This document shows, piece by piece, positions 13,310-23,400 of a stretch of 64,000 nt of DNA. This DNA comes from Isoetes taiwanensis. Lineage: Eukaryota > Streptophyta > Lycopodiopsida > Isoetales > Isoetaceae. Position numbers and translations under genes: made by a program. The notes under the pieces are model-generated. The model saw nothing but the letters and a program-made list of their open reading frames with translations. It did not search any database and had not been told where the DNA came from. Position 1 is the first letter of the stretch; each line of letters begins with the position of its first letter. The stretch spans positions 5,375,310 to 5,439,309 of the forward strand of contig JAJEKV010000025.1 of assembly GCA_021234155.1 (NCBI GenBank). Direction: 5' to 3'.

Positions 13310-14330
13310 AAAAGTTGAAACGCATGAAAGAAAGGCATTCAGTCTGCATGCAAAGGAATGGGGGCCGGAGATAGCGCCATAGCTGCAACCTCGGTTCTGG
13401 ATAATGGGAGCGTCGCCATGGCTATGGAGCGGCAGGTAAGCAAAAGATAAGTTCATAAGGCCTCTGGGTCGGTGAACGCCCGTAATGTCGGAAAAGACAG
13501 CCCGCATGTGTCGACCACTTCATCTTGCCAGAGAGCCATCATTTTTGCGTGTGGGCAGTCAACAGCAGGTAGGAGTCGACAGTCTGACACTCCTCCCATT
13601 AATCCACGTATCTACCTACCCCCGATTATGTCCGTTGATGCCTTATTGCCACCCGCTTTCTTGGTGATTACACTTTAAAAAGTTAGGTTTCCTCTTTTGA
13701 TCAAGGTTAGGTTTCCATATAATTTAATATCACTAGGGGTTGAACTGTATTTTGTGGCCAAGGTGGAGGTACGAGTCCCCCAGCCTTTTTTCCAAATCCC
13801 CCTAGTTAGTTTTCATTGTTATTCAAGGTTAGGTTTCCAGCCGATCTTGCTTTTTGCACCCTAGGGGTTTTTGCATAAATGCATGAAAAGTGCCGGAATG
13901 GGCATGCAGAGATCAAGCACATGCAGAGATCAAGCTCATGCAGAGATCAAGCACATGCAGTTGCATGGTGCGGAATAGCATCTGGAGTTAGTGCCATAAT
14001 CGGTGCTTTAAAATCTCACCATGCTGGAATGGAGTGGTCGCCATGGCCATGGCCTCTCTACTAAGGAGGAAGAAAATGTTAAAGGTGCCAGGCTCGAATT
14101 TTTCCCAGACAGTCGGAATGCGACAGTGCACAGCGTACTGCCAGTTTGCCTGTCATGATTTTTTCGTATGGACAGAGGTAGGTGGAGGCAGACAGCCTGG
14201 GAAACCCCACGTGTCTACCTAATTTTTCAACTTGTCTGTTGATGTCCTCTTCCCGCCCGCTTTATTGGTGATAACACTTTAAAAAGTAAGGTTTCTGCCT
14301 TTAATCGAGGTTAGGTTTCCATCTGAGTTC
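13310..14330 (+). repeat. old internal duplication of about 0.5 kb
   Basis: The segment from about 13310 to 13830 is echoed at about 13870-14330. Both halves contain, in order, a ggaatggg...gcatgcaaag/gcatgcagag string, a 'cgccatggctatgg' / 'cgccatggccatgg' core, a 'gtaggagtcgac' / 'gtaggtggaggc' motif, 'ccacgtatctacct' / 'ccacgtgtctacct', 'ttggtgataacactttaaaaagt' type sequence and 'gaggttaggtttcc'. The halves are well diverged, so this duplication predates the 11-kb array. It occurs in all three units. Confidence 0.6.
13903..13960 (+). repeat. 17-bp tandem repeat (catgcagagatcaagcw)
   Basis: Three copies plus a partial in unit 1, the same in unit 3 (about 36010-36067), and two irregular copies in unit 2 (about 24664-24711). 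Confidence 0.75.
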
Positions 14331-15006
14331 TCTTTTCAACAATTTTCAATAAGGCTACAAATTCTGCATGGTGGTGTTTTATTGCTAAAATCTTTAGCAT
14401 GGGCGTTGTTTTATTTTAAAAAATTGGTGGTGATCCTCAAATTCCAACTGCTTCATGTACGATTGATTTTTGAGTGCTAAAATTTTGCAATGGTCCTCAA
14501 ATCCACTTGCATCATGTCGAATAGCTGACTTTAAGGTGGAAGACTTGACCTTTTCTATTAAACTTGTCCTTATGCTTCTGCAATACTTACTCTATGCCGA
14601 GCACCAAAAATTTCTTCAGGGCAATTCCCATAAAATCATGGTATCAAGTACTCTATTGTTTTGAAGTAGAAATTTTGATTGATTGTGAAAACATGACTTT
14701 GAAGATTTAAGCCACTTCACCCTCTGGCCGTGGAGGGCAATCCTCCATGCGCAGCACCTTGTTAACATATTTTGTCTGAAATATGTTTTTAAAGATTTTT
14801 TCCAAAAATTTTAAAAATCTTAAAAAAATCTTAAAAAACGTTTTTTAAACGTACGGATTTTGACGTACTTAATAACATTGGTAGACAATCTAGTGTGGGT
14901 GGGTTTTTTTTTTTTTTTTTTTTTTGAAGGGGGGGGATCTATATAACTGCCTAGCTATTCCGATTATCTATCTACTACCTAGAGGTCACCATAAGCAATT
15001 TGGACT

Positions 15007-15345
15007 ATGGGAGCAAAGGAAAAACCGTTCAAGTCTTCAACCAAGGAAGACAGCGATGATGAAGATTTGGTCTTTGCGCAGTTGAAATACGAAATACTGG
15101 CCATGAAATCTCTTCTGCAGGAAATCATGAAAGGACATCGAGAAGTTTCAGATGAAAATTAAAAACTTCAAATTTGTATAAGAGAGCTTGAATTGCAAAG
15201 CGAGATGGATGCATAACAGCTCAAGATACTAAAGGAAGAGAAGCAAACTTTGGCCAAATTAGAACCTAAGAATGATGTTATGAAATTTTTTTTTGACTAA
15301 TTTGGAAAACAAGGATTTGCATTGTTTAAAGAAGGGCAAGACAGA
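15007..15345 (+). pseudogene. gag-like coiled-coil remnant, unit 1
   Basis: An ATG at 15007 follows a poly-T/poly-G tract and a TATA-like tctatataac. It opens 51 codons beginning MGAKEKPFKSS with an acidic DSDDED patch. After the TAA at 15160-15162 the same frame continues as a heptad-like coiled coil, interrupted by another TAA. Unit 3 has CAA where unit 1 has the first TAA, so that stop is probably a later C-to-T change. The acidic start plus coiled coil is reminiscent of plant retroelement gag, but no zinc knuckle, protease, RT or integrase follows. The family assignment is an inference. Confidence 0.35.
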
Positions 15346-15629
15346 GTAGAGTAAATAAGATTGCAAATATTAAGGTCTCGGGCTTCATGAAACACAAGAT
15401 GACAATTTGATAGAAGTAATGGACGATTTCCTTATATAAGAATAAGGCATTTTTACATGAACCTGGATTACATTCATGCACAAGAATAGGAAAGAAATTG
15501 GAAGGACGTCATAGACCACGGATCTTAAGTTTTTTTATCTATAGAATCCAGAAATTGGGTAATGTAACATTCATGCACTCAGTTTGTAGATGATATGGGA
15601 TGTATAATTCCAAATAAGTTAGCATATTA

Positions 15630-16071
15630 CATCTCCTGTAGAGCTATCCTATAACACTTAGTTATAGTTTAAGAACCCTCATCAATGAGCCCTAATGGAA
15701 CCCTATCTGTAACCTAGATGCATATGATTTGAATTAGTTGAGCATATATTATTCCTCAAGTTATGGATGTTCTATGATGATGGTTGATCATTGTTTGCAC
15801 CTTTTGTATATGAGGGGATAGAGATCTCGTAGCCATAGAGACGATGCTCCTAGCTAGTTCCAATAATTCTCAATTATATGCGGCCTATGCATAGGAGCCC
15901 ATCTGGTCGTGGGTATCAGGAGGTAACAGGGATGCACAAGGTAGAACTCGCCTAGTGACAGTTGGACCCTTGGCATGTAGAGTCTAACAAGGGTCATAGT
16001 GTGCTAGGCTCAAAAGTCTACCACAACCTATAGGTAGAGTATGAGTCTGACATGTCCTATATGATGCATTC
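15630..16071 (+). repeat. partial LTR-like segment (diverged copy of LTR interior)
   Basis: This stretch aligns by eye with the interior of the neighbouring LTR (about 16480-16910). Shared blocks include aatgaaccctaa/aatgagccctaa, gttgatc-ttgtttgcacc-tttgt, gggatagagatct/ggggtagagacct, gatgctcctag, gcataggagcccatctgg and ggtatgggtccgacac / gagtatgagtctgacatg. It has no TG or CA end of its own. It could be a fragment of a related LTR into which the full LTR inserted. It is present in units 2 (about 26870-27308) and 3 (about 39270-39712). Confidence 0.5.
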
Positions 16072-17611
16072 TGTGACGTTCCCCTAAAATATACGGCATA
16101 CGTACGTATATTTTACGGCCACATCACCATACATTTCTACATCCCTAGACATGTATACGAACAATGTGGGGGTAATGACTAAGTTATCTATAACTTAGCC
16201 AACCTAAGGTAAGAAGCCATTTCCACATGGCCTCACCTTATAGGCATACCGCCACATAGATGCACCTATAGGAGCCAAGTGGCACTCATGTAAACCCTAC
16301 CATATAAAAGGCTAAACCCTAAACCCTAGCCACTTTTGGCTCCACCAACCTCAGACCCACCAGTTCACGATCGAAAGCTCGACCAAGACCGCCTCTTGAC
16401 GGCTGGGTTCTGGCAGCCCTTTGCCGAGATGGAGAACCAGGAAATTCCAGGGGTAGCTGCCGTCAGCGGTTTTCAATAGATTCCTGTATTGCAGTAGAGC
16501 CATTCCAGAACCTATTGTTCTGAACATGAACCCTAATCAATGAACCCTAACTATAGGTTAGATGCATGTGATTAGAATTAATTGTTATTCTCTTTAATTA
16601 TCAAGATTATGTTGATATGATGTTTGGTTGATCTTATGTTTGCACCTCTTGTGTATTTGGGAAGGGGGTAGAGACCTATAGTAGCCATTATTTAAATGAT
16701 GCTCCTAGTTTAGACCCATTAGTTCCCATTAATTTGCGGCCTGTGCATAGAGCCCACCTGGCTACGGAGTCTATGGAGCACCACACAACGGGGTCAGTGG
16801 CAAAGTGGAGGGGGCCTTGCTGAGCCCTCTTGGGGTCCCATAGCGGGCTAGGCTCATAGTCGGTCACTTCATGTGGGCCGGGTATGGGTCCGACACTTCC
16901 TGGGTCAATGGTGTCGCCTCGACTCTCAAGAGTTGCAGAGTGTCGGGCTTGGCTCTTGTTTTGGGGAGTTCAGGTGGTATGGGCGTGTGTCGCCACGATC
17001 CTCTAGCCCCGCCCATGGAGCCACCAAGACTCAGGGGGGAGATGCAACCCTTCCTACCTCATCGCGACCGGGAGATGCAACCCGAGTAGTCTCGTTGGGT
17101 GATACCATGGGATTACGTCTCCGTGAGATTCTGATCACGTCGAGAGCCCCGATAGCCTATCCGCCAAAGCAGTATGCGGGAGAGGGGGATGGAGGGTCAA
17201 CCCTAGCCATTGTCTATTGCCAGCCAAGTCATTGCCATAACTCCTGGGCTGTTCTATCTGGAGGCCCCCAAATGACTCCCCTTGAGTCCCCCAGCCCGGT
17301 AGGAGCCTCTATTTGATGTATTTGACGCATTCATTGTAATTGTTGTATTTGATGACATGGTTAGATGTATTATCACTACCCTTGAGGTAGTTTATTGTTA
17401 TTGTAGCTAGTGCTTATGTTGTATATTTTTGCTTCGTGACATAGGGACCCCATAGAAAACGGACGAGAATGACACCTCTGGTCCTCTACTCGATCGTCTC
17501 GGACCCCGAGACGCGAGTTAAACAGAGGGCCCATACTGACGGTGCCGTTGGATGGGGAAGGTCCTTCGATGCATACGGCGGGCTGTCGTATATAGCGCAA
17601 GGAGCGTCACA
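16072..17611 (+). mobile_element. LTR (Ty3-chromovirus style), unit 1
   Basis: Starts TGTGACGTTCCCC and ends GGAGCGTCACA, giving inverted 7-bp ends TGTGACG/CGTCACA, 1,540 bp. A TATA box (tataaaa, 16303-16309) is followed by telobox-like ctaaaccctaaaccctagcc, fitting a promoter and transcript start. A tRNA-iMet primer-binding site follows after 1 bp. TGTGACG starts are common among plant Ty3/Gypsy chromoviruses (established knowledge). No polypurine tract is visible just upstream, so this reads as a 5' LTR of a truncated or non-autonomous element, not a complete element. Open frames inside (16871-17316) are shadows. Confidence 0.8.
16303..16309 (+). promoter_or_regulatory. TATA box in LTR
   Basis: tataaaa about 230 bp into the LTR, directly upstream of a telobox-like AAACCCTA repeat. 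Conserved in all three LTR copies (around 27541 and 39951). Confidence 0.6.
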
Positions 17612-17612
17612 A

Positions 17613-17624
17613 TGGTATCAGAGC
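17613..17624 (+). other. primer-binding site for tRNA-iMet, unit 1
   Basis: TGGTATCAGAGC, complementary to the 3' end of plant initiator tRNA-Met, 1 bp after the LTR end. This fixes the LTR as a 5' LTR. Confidence 0.85.
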
Positions 17625-18101
17625 AATGTTCTTGGTTGACCAAGATCAAGCACTGACCATCACCTTATAATAGAAAACTAACTGGCCTAGTAAAAATTGG
17701 GGTGCGAATCCCAATATTAAAACCTCGAGTGGGAAAAGTTTTCCATGGATAAGGTCATCCTTAAAATAAAGTCTAACTTAGAAAATAATAGTAATAGAAT
17801 CCATGAATTCTAGAGCTTGATGAAAAAAAAAATAGAATTGGCCAAAATAGACTTCCCGGTGGAATGTGGTGCAAATCCACAATAAATAACCTAGGGACCA
17901 TTGGAGAATTATAGGGTTCTAATATTATAGGGTCAATGTAAATGAAGGTGTTTGGAATAAATAACCGTAAATATCCCTATATATACCCTAATTTGGCCAC
18001 AATAATTTTGCCTTAATCTGTTCCTTAAATCCCTTCTGAGTTACCTTCTCTCCAAAAAGGAGATCTTTAAGAATTTTCGTCCAACTCCAGAGCAGTTTGA
18101 T
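17625..18101 (+). promoter_or_regulatory. leader/promoter region between primer-binding site and H3-like frame
   Basis: About 480 bp with no coding frame. A tatatata box at 17978-17985 (in 'ccctatatataccc') lies about 120 bp before the ATG and is conserved in all three units. The H3-like frame may therefore have its own promoter as well as the LTR promoter. The element 'attatagggt' occurs twice at about 17908-17932. Confidence 0.4.
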
Positions 18102-19158
18102 ATGGCGCGCACGAAAGCCACCGCCAGGAAATATCAAGCTCGTGAAGGTGTTCGACACGTAAGCATAGGCAAGCAGATTTACCCTAAGAAACATCCAAGA
18201 AGCGAGAGCGAAGAATCATCCGATGAACGGAGTTCACAGGAAGACGAGACGGTGGTATTAGTAGATTATGCGGAGTCATCGTCAGAAGAACAGCAGTCAG
18301 AATGACAAGAACAAGTACAATCGCAGCAGGGAGAGGACTTAGAATCGCGAAAAAGGAGGGAAGTACGCCGGGGTAAGCGAAAAGTAACACACGTGGCCAC
18401 AGAGGACTCGGAGGAACAAGACGAGTCAATTGCACGGGAGAGACGATCTAAACGCCGCCTTGATAGGTATGGTAACTCGAGTCTAGTAATTCATGATCAA
18501 GGACATTAGGAGCAAACAGAACAAAATCTCTCGGAGCAAGCGATAGCACCGCCACCACCATATCCGAAATGGCCTACCCATGGGAAATCAGATAAGAAGT
18601 ACAGAGCAGGGGAGAGACCATTAAGTCTCCAGAAAGATCGGGAATACCGGAGGAAGTTGCAAGATTACCGTGCATATATGGAACAATGGGTTGCCTATAA
18701 TCATTGGTATAGCACACTGAAGATTCCCAGATTTGTAAAAGGAGGAAGACCTCGAGCGGATGTTCGGAAACCCCCACCTCGACCGGAGGAGCTGAAGAAA
18801 CCGGCAAAGCACGTGCCAAACTCGAAGCACTCCAGGGCCCTAAGAGAAATTAGGCATTTCCAACAATGCGTAAATCTCTTGATTCGAAGAGCCCCATTCG
18901 AGAGGCTAGTGCGAGAAATTATGCGTGAATTTACTACCCAAAGATAGGGTTACCCCTATGATGCTCAGGGTTTGCCAAGAAGCAGCTGAGGCAGAGTTGT
19001 GTCAGTTGTTTGAGGAGTCAAATCTCTACGCTATTCACGCAAAACGAGTCACTGTTATGCCGAAGGACATGAATTTGGCGAAACGAATACGAAGGGAAAC
19101 GATATTGGGGGTATTTTTGAAGGGTTACAAAATCATGAAATCTTGTCATAATTATTAG
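18102..19158 (+). pseudogene. long-tailed histone H3-like protein, unit 1 (two stops, one frameshift)
   Basis: The frame starts MARTKATARK, matching the H3 tail MARTKQTARK with K4 and K9 kept and Q5 changed to A. An acidic SESEESSDERSSQEDE patch (residues 34-49), a basic RKRREVRRGKRK patch (about 83-94) and an aromatic YRAYMEQWVAYNHWY block (about 189-203) follow. The H3 fold begins at ALREIRHFQQ (nt 18837, about codon 246; codon 47 in normal H3). Alpha-1 is [15 protein letters not shown]. After a frameshift near 18943 come the alpha-2 parts [24 protein letters not shown] and alpha-3 [17 protein letters not shown], then about 17 extra residues. Loop 1 has canonical H3 length, unlike the longer loop usual in plant CENH3. 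No intron is seen. In-frame stops are TGA 18303-18305 and TAG 18507-18509. The histone identity is secure, but the role is unknown. It could be a retroposed H3 variant or a gene captured by the LTR element. Confidence 0.85.
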
Positions 19159-19335
19159 TAAATGTTTATGTCAAAGGTGTTCGTTTTATATGTTTAAAGG
19201 TTCTTCTACATTAAAGGACTATGTATTAAACTTTGCTTACTAATCTATAAAGTCTCCTTGTTTCCATAAAATTGTAAAGCTATAGTGCTTCTACAAAGTT
19301 ATTATGGAATATTAAATTTTCTAGCGCTTATAGAA

Positions 19336-19406
19336 TAGTATTTTAACTTGGTATTCAGGTAGCTATGAGTAATGCTAGTATTGAAGCGTTGTATTTTAAC
19401 TTGGTA
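19336..19406 (+). repeat. short duplicated motif downstream of H3-like frame
   Basis: tattttaacttggta occurs twice, separated by 'ttcaggtagctatgagtaatgctagtattgaagcgttg'. The motif is expanded to three copies at 48080-48235 on the far side of the Helitron. Confidence 0.6.
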
Positions 19407-19677
19407 ACAGAGATTTAGTTTTCAAATGCAGATATTATAAAGAACTCAAGGAAACTATGTTCTGATTTATGCAGGTTTAAGCAAGATGGAAGATGGTAGT
19501 TTCGAATCCTAAAGTAGCAGTCTATTTATAGGTACTGCGAAAGGAAAACTATGTTTCCTCCACAGCCATTTTTCTTTTTTTTAATTGAAGGGAGGGAATG
19601 CACACTGCATGGTGAGACTTGCATTCACCCACGTCGGTGCTAGTATTGGCTACATCGTTTTAGTCATAGCGCGGCAT

Positions 19678-20290
19678 GATTAGCTCGAGCTAATCACTGT
19701 GATTCGCTCGAGATAATAATGTGATTAGGTCTTGCGAATCACAAAAAATGACATGGCACAAGACGGCAGGCTGGTGGCGCATCAATGCAAAGATGTTTTC
19801 GCATGTTATTATTGTGCATTTATTATTGTGCGTGTGTGTTATGATTAGCTTGAGCTCATCGCACATTTCAAATGTGAGTCTAATTGTGAGCGTTAAGTAT
19901 ATTCGCATGTGCGATGTGGTTAGTTCAAGATAACCAAACATTATTATTTCCATGTGCAAAGAATCTTCCCTTAGATATTGCACCAGATGGTACAATTATG
20001 GGGGAAAGTTCATGTCAGATGTGATTGCTCGCATAATCACAGCTACCTCGTGAAGTGTGTATGGGTCAGAGGCATGCTCAGGTGCACAGGCAAGATTTGC
20101 AGAGATGCTGAAAACACGAGCAGGAGAGGAAAAAACACAAAAAAATCATGCCACCATGTCACTGTGATTAGCTCGAATGAATCACTCAACTCACTTCCAG
20201 GAATACGAAGATTCGCTCGAGCGAATCACTTTGGTACCCCAGTTTTAGGAATCCGAACATTCGCTCGACTGGATCACATTGGCATCTCAC
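19678..20290. repeat. cluster of XhoI-centred palindromes, unit 1
   Basis: Perfect 18-bp palindromes GATTAGCTCGAGCTAATC (19678-19695) and GATTCGCTCGAGCGAATC (20210-20227), with partial forms at 19701-19712, about 20165-20183 and about 20260-20277. The interval is otherwise non-coding. The unit 2 counterpart starts at 30895. Confidence 0.7.
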
Positions 20291-20324
20291 AGGGGAGCCA
20301 ATAAAGTGTGCGCCTTGTCTCCTA

Positions 20325-20405
20325 ACCAGGTATAGATAGTGGGATTTGAACCTCTGGCTGGATGAGGCCAAACCCGTAGATCCACCTCTAGACCACCGCC
20401 ATGAT
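20325..20405 (-). repeat. tRNA-like head (SINE or tRNA pseudogene), unit 1
   Basis: On the minus strand, TGGTCTAGAGG (A-box-like, 20385-20395) and GGTTCAAATCC (perfect B box, 20342-20352) lie at tRNA spacing. No clean acceptor stem can be paired, so a SINE head or tRNA relic is likelier than a working tRNA. Confidence 0.45.
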
Positions 20406-23400
20406 GGACAACCATTAGTTTTTTTACTATGGGATATTTGGTTTAATATTCCTAGGAATTTCAGGTATTTTGTATGCTAGGTATTAAATTTTCAAAGTCT
20501 CCATCGTCACAATTGTGTTTTCATCTAACAGAGTATATTCTAGGTAAGATTTAGCAATAATGCAGGATTTACCGATAATGCAGGATGTATAAATTGACAC
20601 ATGATTTGAAGTAGAGCTGCTAAGTGACCTAAAGTAGCCTTTGCAAAAGATCATGGATGGTAATAAAAATCTGTTTGGACAAAATTTAGAACCATGTTTT
20701 TGCAAGTGGAGACCTAAGCAGGAGTCATGCAGGAATCTTAACTTGAATCCCCTTTTTTTTCAGGGGAAGGGGAGGGGAAACCATAACTAGAAGCCACACG
20801 AAAATGCTATAACTAAAAAAACTATGGGATCAAATCGGCAGAGAACCTAGGACCTTATGGAATCTAACCGCATCTCTAACAATCGAGACTAAGCGAAGAT
20901 GCTTGACAATCCATGGCAAAGGAGCAAACATCATGACAACAATCTAACATCCGGACTAGGAACACAACTCATATCGAAGATCCAGTAAGAACCGATCCTT
21001 AACCATATTCACATGTAGCAAAGATTACATTTTTGGTTAAAAGATAACGGAGAATCGGTTTTCAATATGTTCTGATTTATGCATGTTTAAGCAAGATGGA
21101 AGATGGGCATCATGTGGTTGATCCGGTGAAGAAACTAGCCGAGAAAAACGCAATGATTTAAAAAGCAATCCGGTCGCCAAGTTATGGTCGATTCATCCTC
21201 CCGCACCATTGAATCTCGCAGCCCGAACAAAAACCAAGAATTTGCTCTTAAATTCGATCAAACCAATATGACCTTCATTGCAAAATAGAACTAATTTCTT
21301 TGCTTAGTCACTCTCGGACCCCTGAACGTAGGGAAATTTGAAAACGAAGCTTGTGTTTTTTGTCCGTTCTTTTTTCTTAGCTGAACAAAGACATTTTGTG
21401 ATATCAGTAACCATCGATGTCAGCCCAGGTTTAAATTAATCGTAATCCAAAGTGCCTAATCGAGAAGATGACATAGATCCGCATATTTTGTGCCGGGTCT
21501 ATAAGGGCTCGTTAGCTGCACCAAATGAAAAAGGCAAAACCGAACTAGATTGAAAGGGGCGCATCGCCAAAGCGTAAATAACCGCTTCAATTTGCCAATT
21601 TCCATAGCCATAGCCATGTACCCGGCGTTTTTGCGGCGTGCTAAAAATAAAATAAAAATATAACTCCTCCCAATGGTTTTTTTTTGCCATTATTTTAGAA
21701 ACTTGGCATGCCCTTATTACTGGCCCCGAGATTTTCATTCTAGGAATGAATCTCGGGGCGATTGATTCAAAAGCGTGAAGAGGGCATGTATGGGCTATAA
21801 CAGCTTGGCTGGAATTTTTGTTGTCACCATAACAGTCGTCTTCTTGAACACCTCTTGGAATAAAAATCTCGACAAAGTCAAGGCTGATAATAGGCTCTAC
21901 ACCTGACTAGTTATAGGCCGAATAAAAAATCTCGACAAAATTAAAGGCTGATAATAGGCTCTACACGGTTATAGGCCGTGAAATGGCCTCGGTTGTCTTA
22001 GATCGATATTACCTCTTTGGGTACAACCTCGACCATTTCCTAGCCCATAACGGCCTGTGTAGAGGGTGTAGAGGCTGTTATCCACCCCATAACGTCCCAA
22101 AATGTCCATCCAGTATGATCTGGAGCGAAAAATGGGGTTTGATTTTTTCTGTATTTTTTTTTAATGTTCCCATTGAGAACTCCTCCTTTCCTCATGGCCT
22201 TCTTTTTTTAAACCTATACAACATCAATTTTGTAATCTGAATGGAACTTCTTTCACACAATGGGATAGGAGCACACTCGAGTTGAGTTTTGCCTTTGTGA
22301 TATAATCATCATTTCAATGTATTATTCTAGGTAAATCTTTCGAATACGTTGGAATCCAATAATCCCAAGCCACCCAAAGGGTGAACCCGAATGTGTAATC
22401 TAAAGGTATGTTCATGATCGTCACTGTACAAGTCTCAATAGTCGACTTGTACAAGATCGATAGCCCAACATGTGCTACATCTTTGCTACAACATTATAAG
22501 TAGACAACAATGTTGTTAAAAAAACCCGTTTTTATTTTTTAAGACCTCTATACAAAATCCATACATTTTCTAAAGGATTTTTTTTTATGATTTGGTATAC
22601 TTTCCTCCCCTCCCCTCCCCCCCACCCCCAAAAAAAAAATGCACATTTTTTGCATTGCTTTATTTAACATATTTGCTACTGTTAGAATACACATTTTTGC
22701 TACAAGTTACAAGACGTAGTATGCCAACAAGTAAATCAAAAGCTTCTATTGCTATTGGAAACTTAAGTTCAAGTACAAAGGTATCATAGCTATTTTGCTA
22801 TGCAACTTTTATGAAAGTTCAAAAACACATTATAGTGGTTAAGGAATATAAGAATTTTATATACAAGGATAAATAAGTTCAAGAATATCATATATTTGAA
22901 TTAAAAAAATTACAGACTAAGGATTTTTAAGGATTTTAAAAGATTTTTAAGGATTTTAAAGTTTTTAAAGGTTTTTGGGTTGCCCCTAAGGGGGCAAACC
23001 CTTGTTTATGTGGGTTTATGGCATATTCCTAGTATATGCCAGTATATGCATGGAATATGCGAATGACTGCTAAAAACCCATTGTTGGCCGTAAACTGCCG
23101 GTCATTTATGTTGCGGTGGGAGCCTCTCAAACCGGGTTAACCGGTTCTAATCTAGGTGTTCTACTAATCGGTTCTAATCTAGGTGTTCTAATCTGTTAGT
23201 GCCGAATCGGCGATGGCACCGGACCGGGTTTGAACTCGATGTGTTGGGGCAGGCCGAAGCTCTTTGGCGTTTTCCTGATCGACAGATGAGCAGCAAGAGT
23301 CCAAGCTGTAAATTTTGCACCGGAGGCCAACCCCACTCACCGGGTGGGCTGCAAAACCATCCCAAATAAGTTAACGAAAAAATATCGATAAGAATCTCCC

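Larger units (their letters stand above)
9990..20715 (+). repeat. tandem 11-kb unit, copy 1 (complete)
   Basis: The unit starts at the shared string aagcaggagtcatgcagga, which recurs at 20716 and 31937, and runs 10,726 bp to the next copy. In order it holds simple repeats, a gag-like remnant, a partial LTR, a full LTR plus primer-binding site, the H3-like frame, palindromes and a tRNA-like box. It lacks the MITE, LINE, GC-rich insert and Helitron seen in later copies, so it shows the empty sites for all four. Confidence 0.9.

Noticed and set aside
13903-13960. Short regular repeats as a CRISPR array
   Set aside because: Head-to-tail 17-bp repeats without spacers, in plant DNA.
12165-14850. 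Possible inverted repeats (ggatttttaagg... at 12165 and ...aaatcttaaaaaa at 14810) as ends of a 2.7-kb transposon
   Set aside because: The match is only A/T-run composition with no clear ends or target duplication.
16310-16332. Telomere-like aaaccctaaaccctag
   Set aside because: Only two repeats, just after a TATA box in each LTR copy. A telobox-like promoter motif, not a telomere.
16871-17316. Open frames of up to 147 codons inside the LTR
   Set aside because: They lie in a GC-rich part of the LTR, are broken in the other two units and resemble no protein. Shadows.
18102-19158. Calling the H3-like frame CENH3 (centromeric histone)
   Set aside because: Loop 1 between alpha-1 and alpha-2 has canonical H3 length once the frameshift is allowed for, the tail starts like ordinary H3, and no introns are present. 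The long tail alone does not show a centromeric role.
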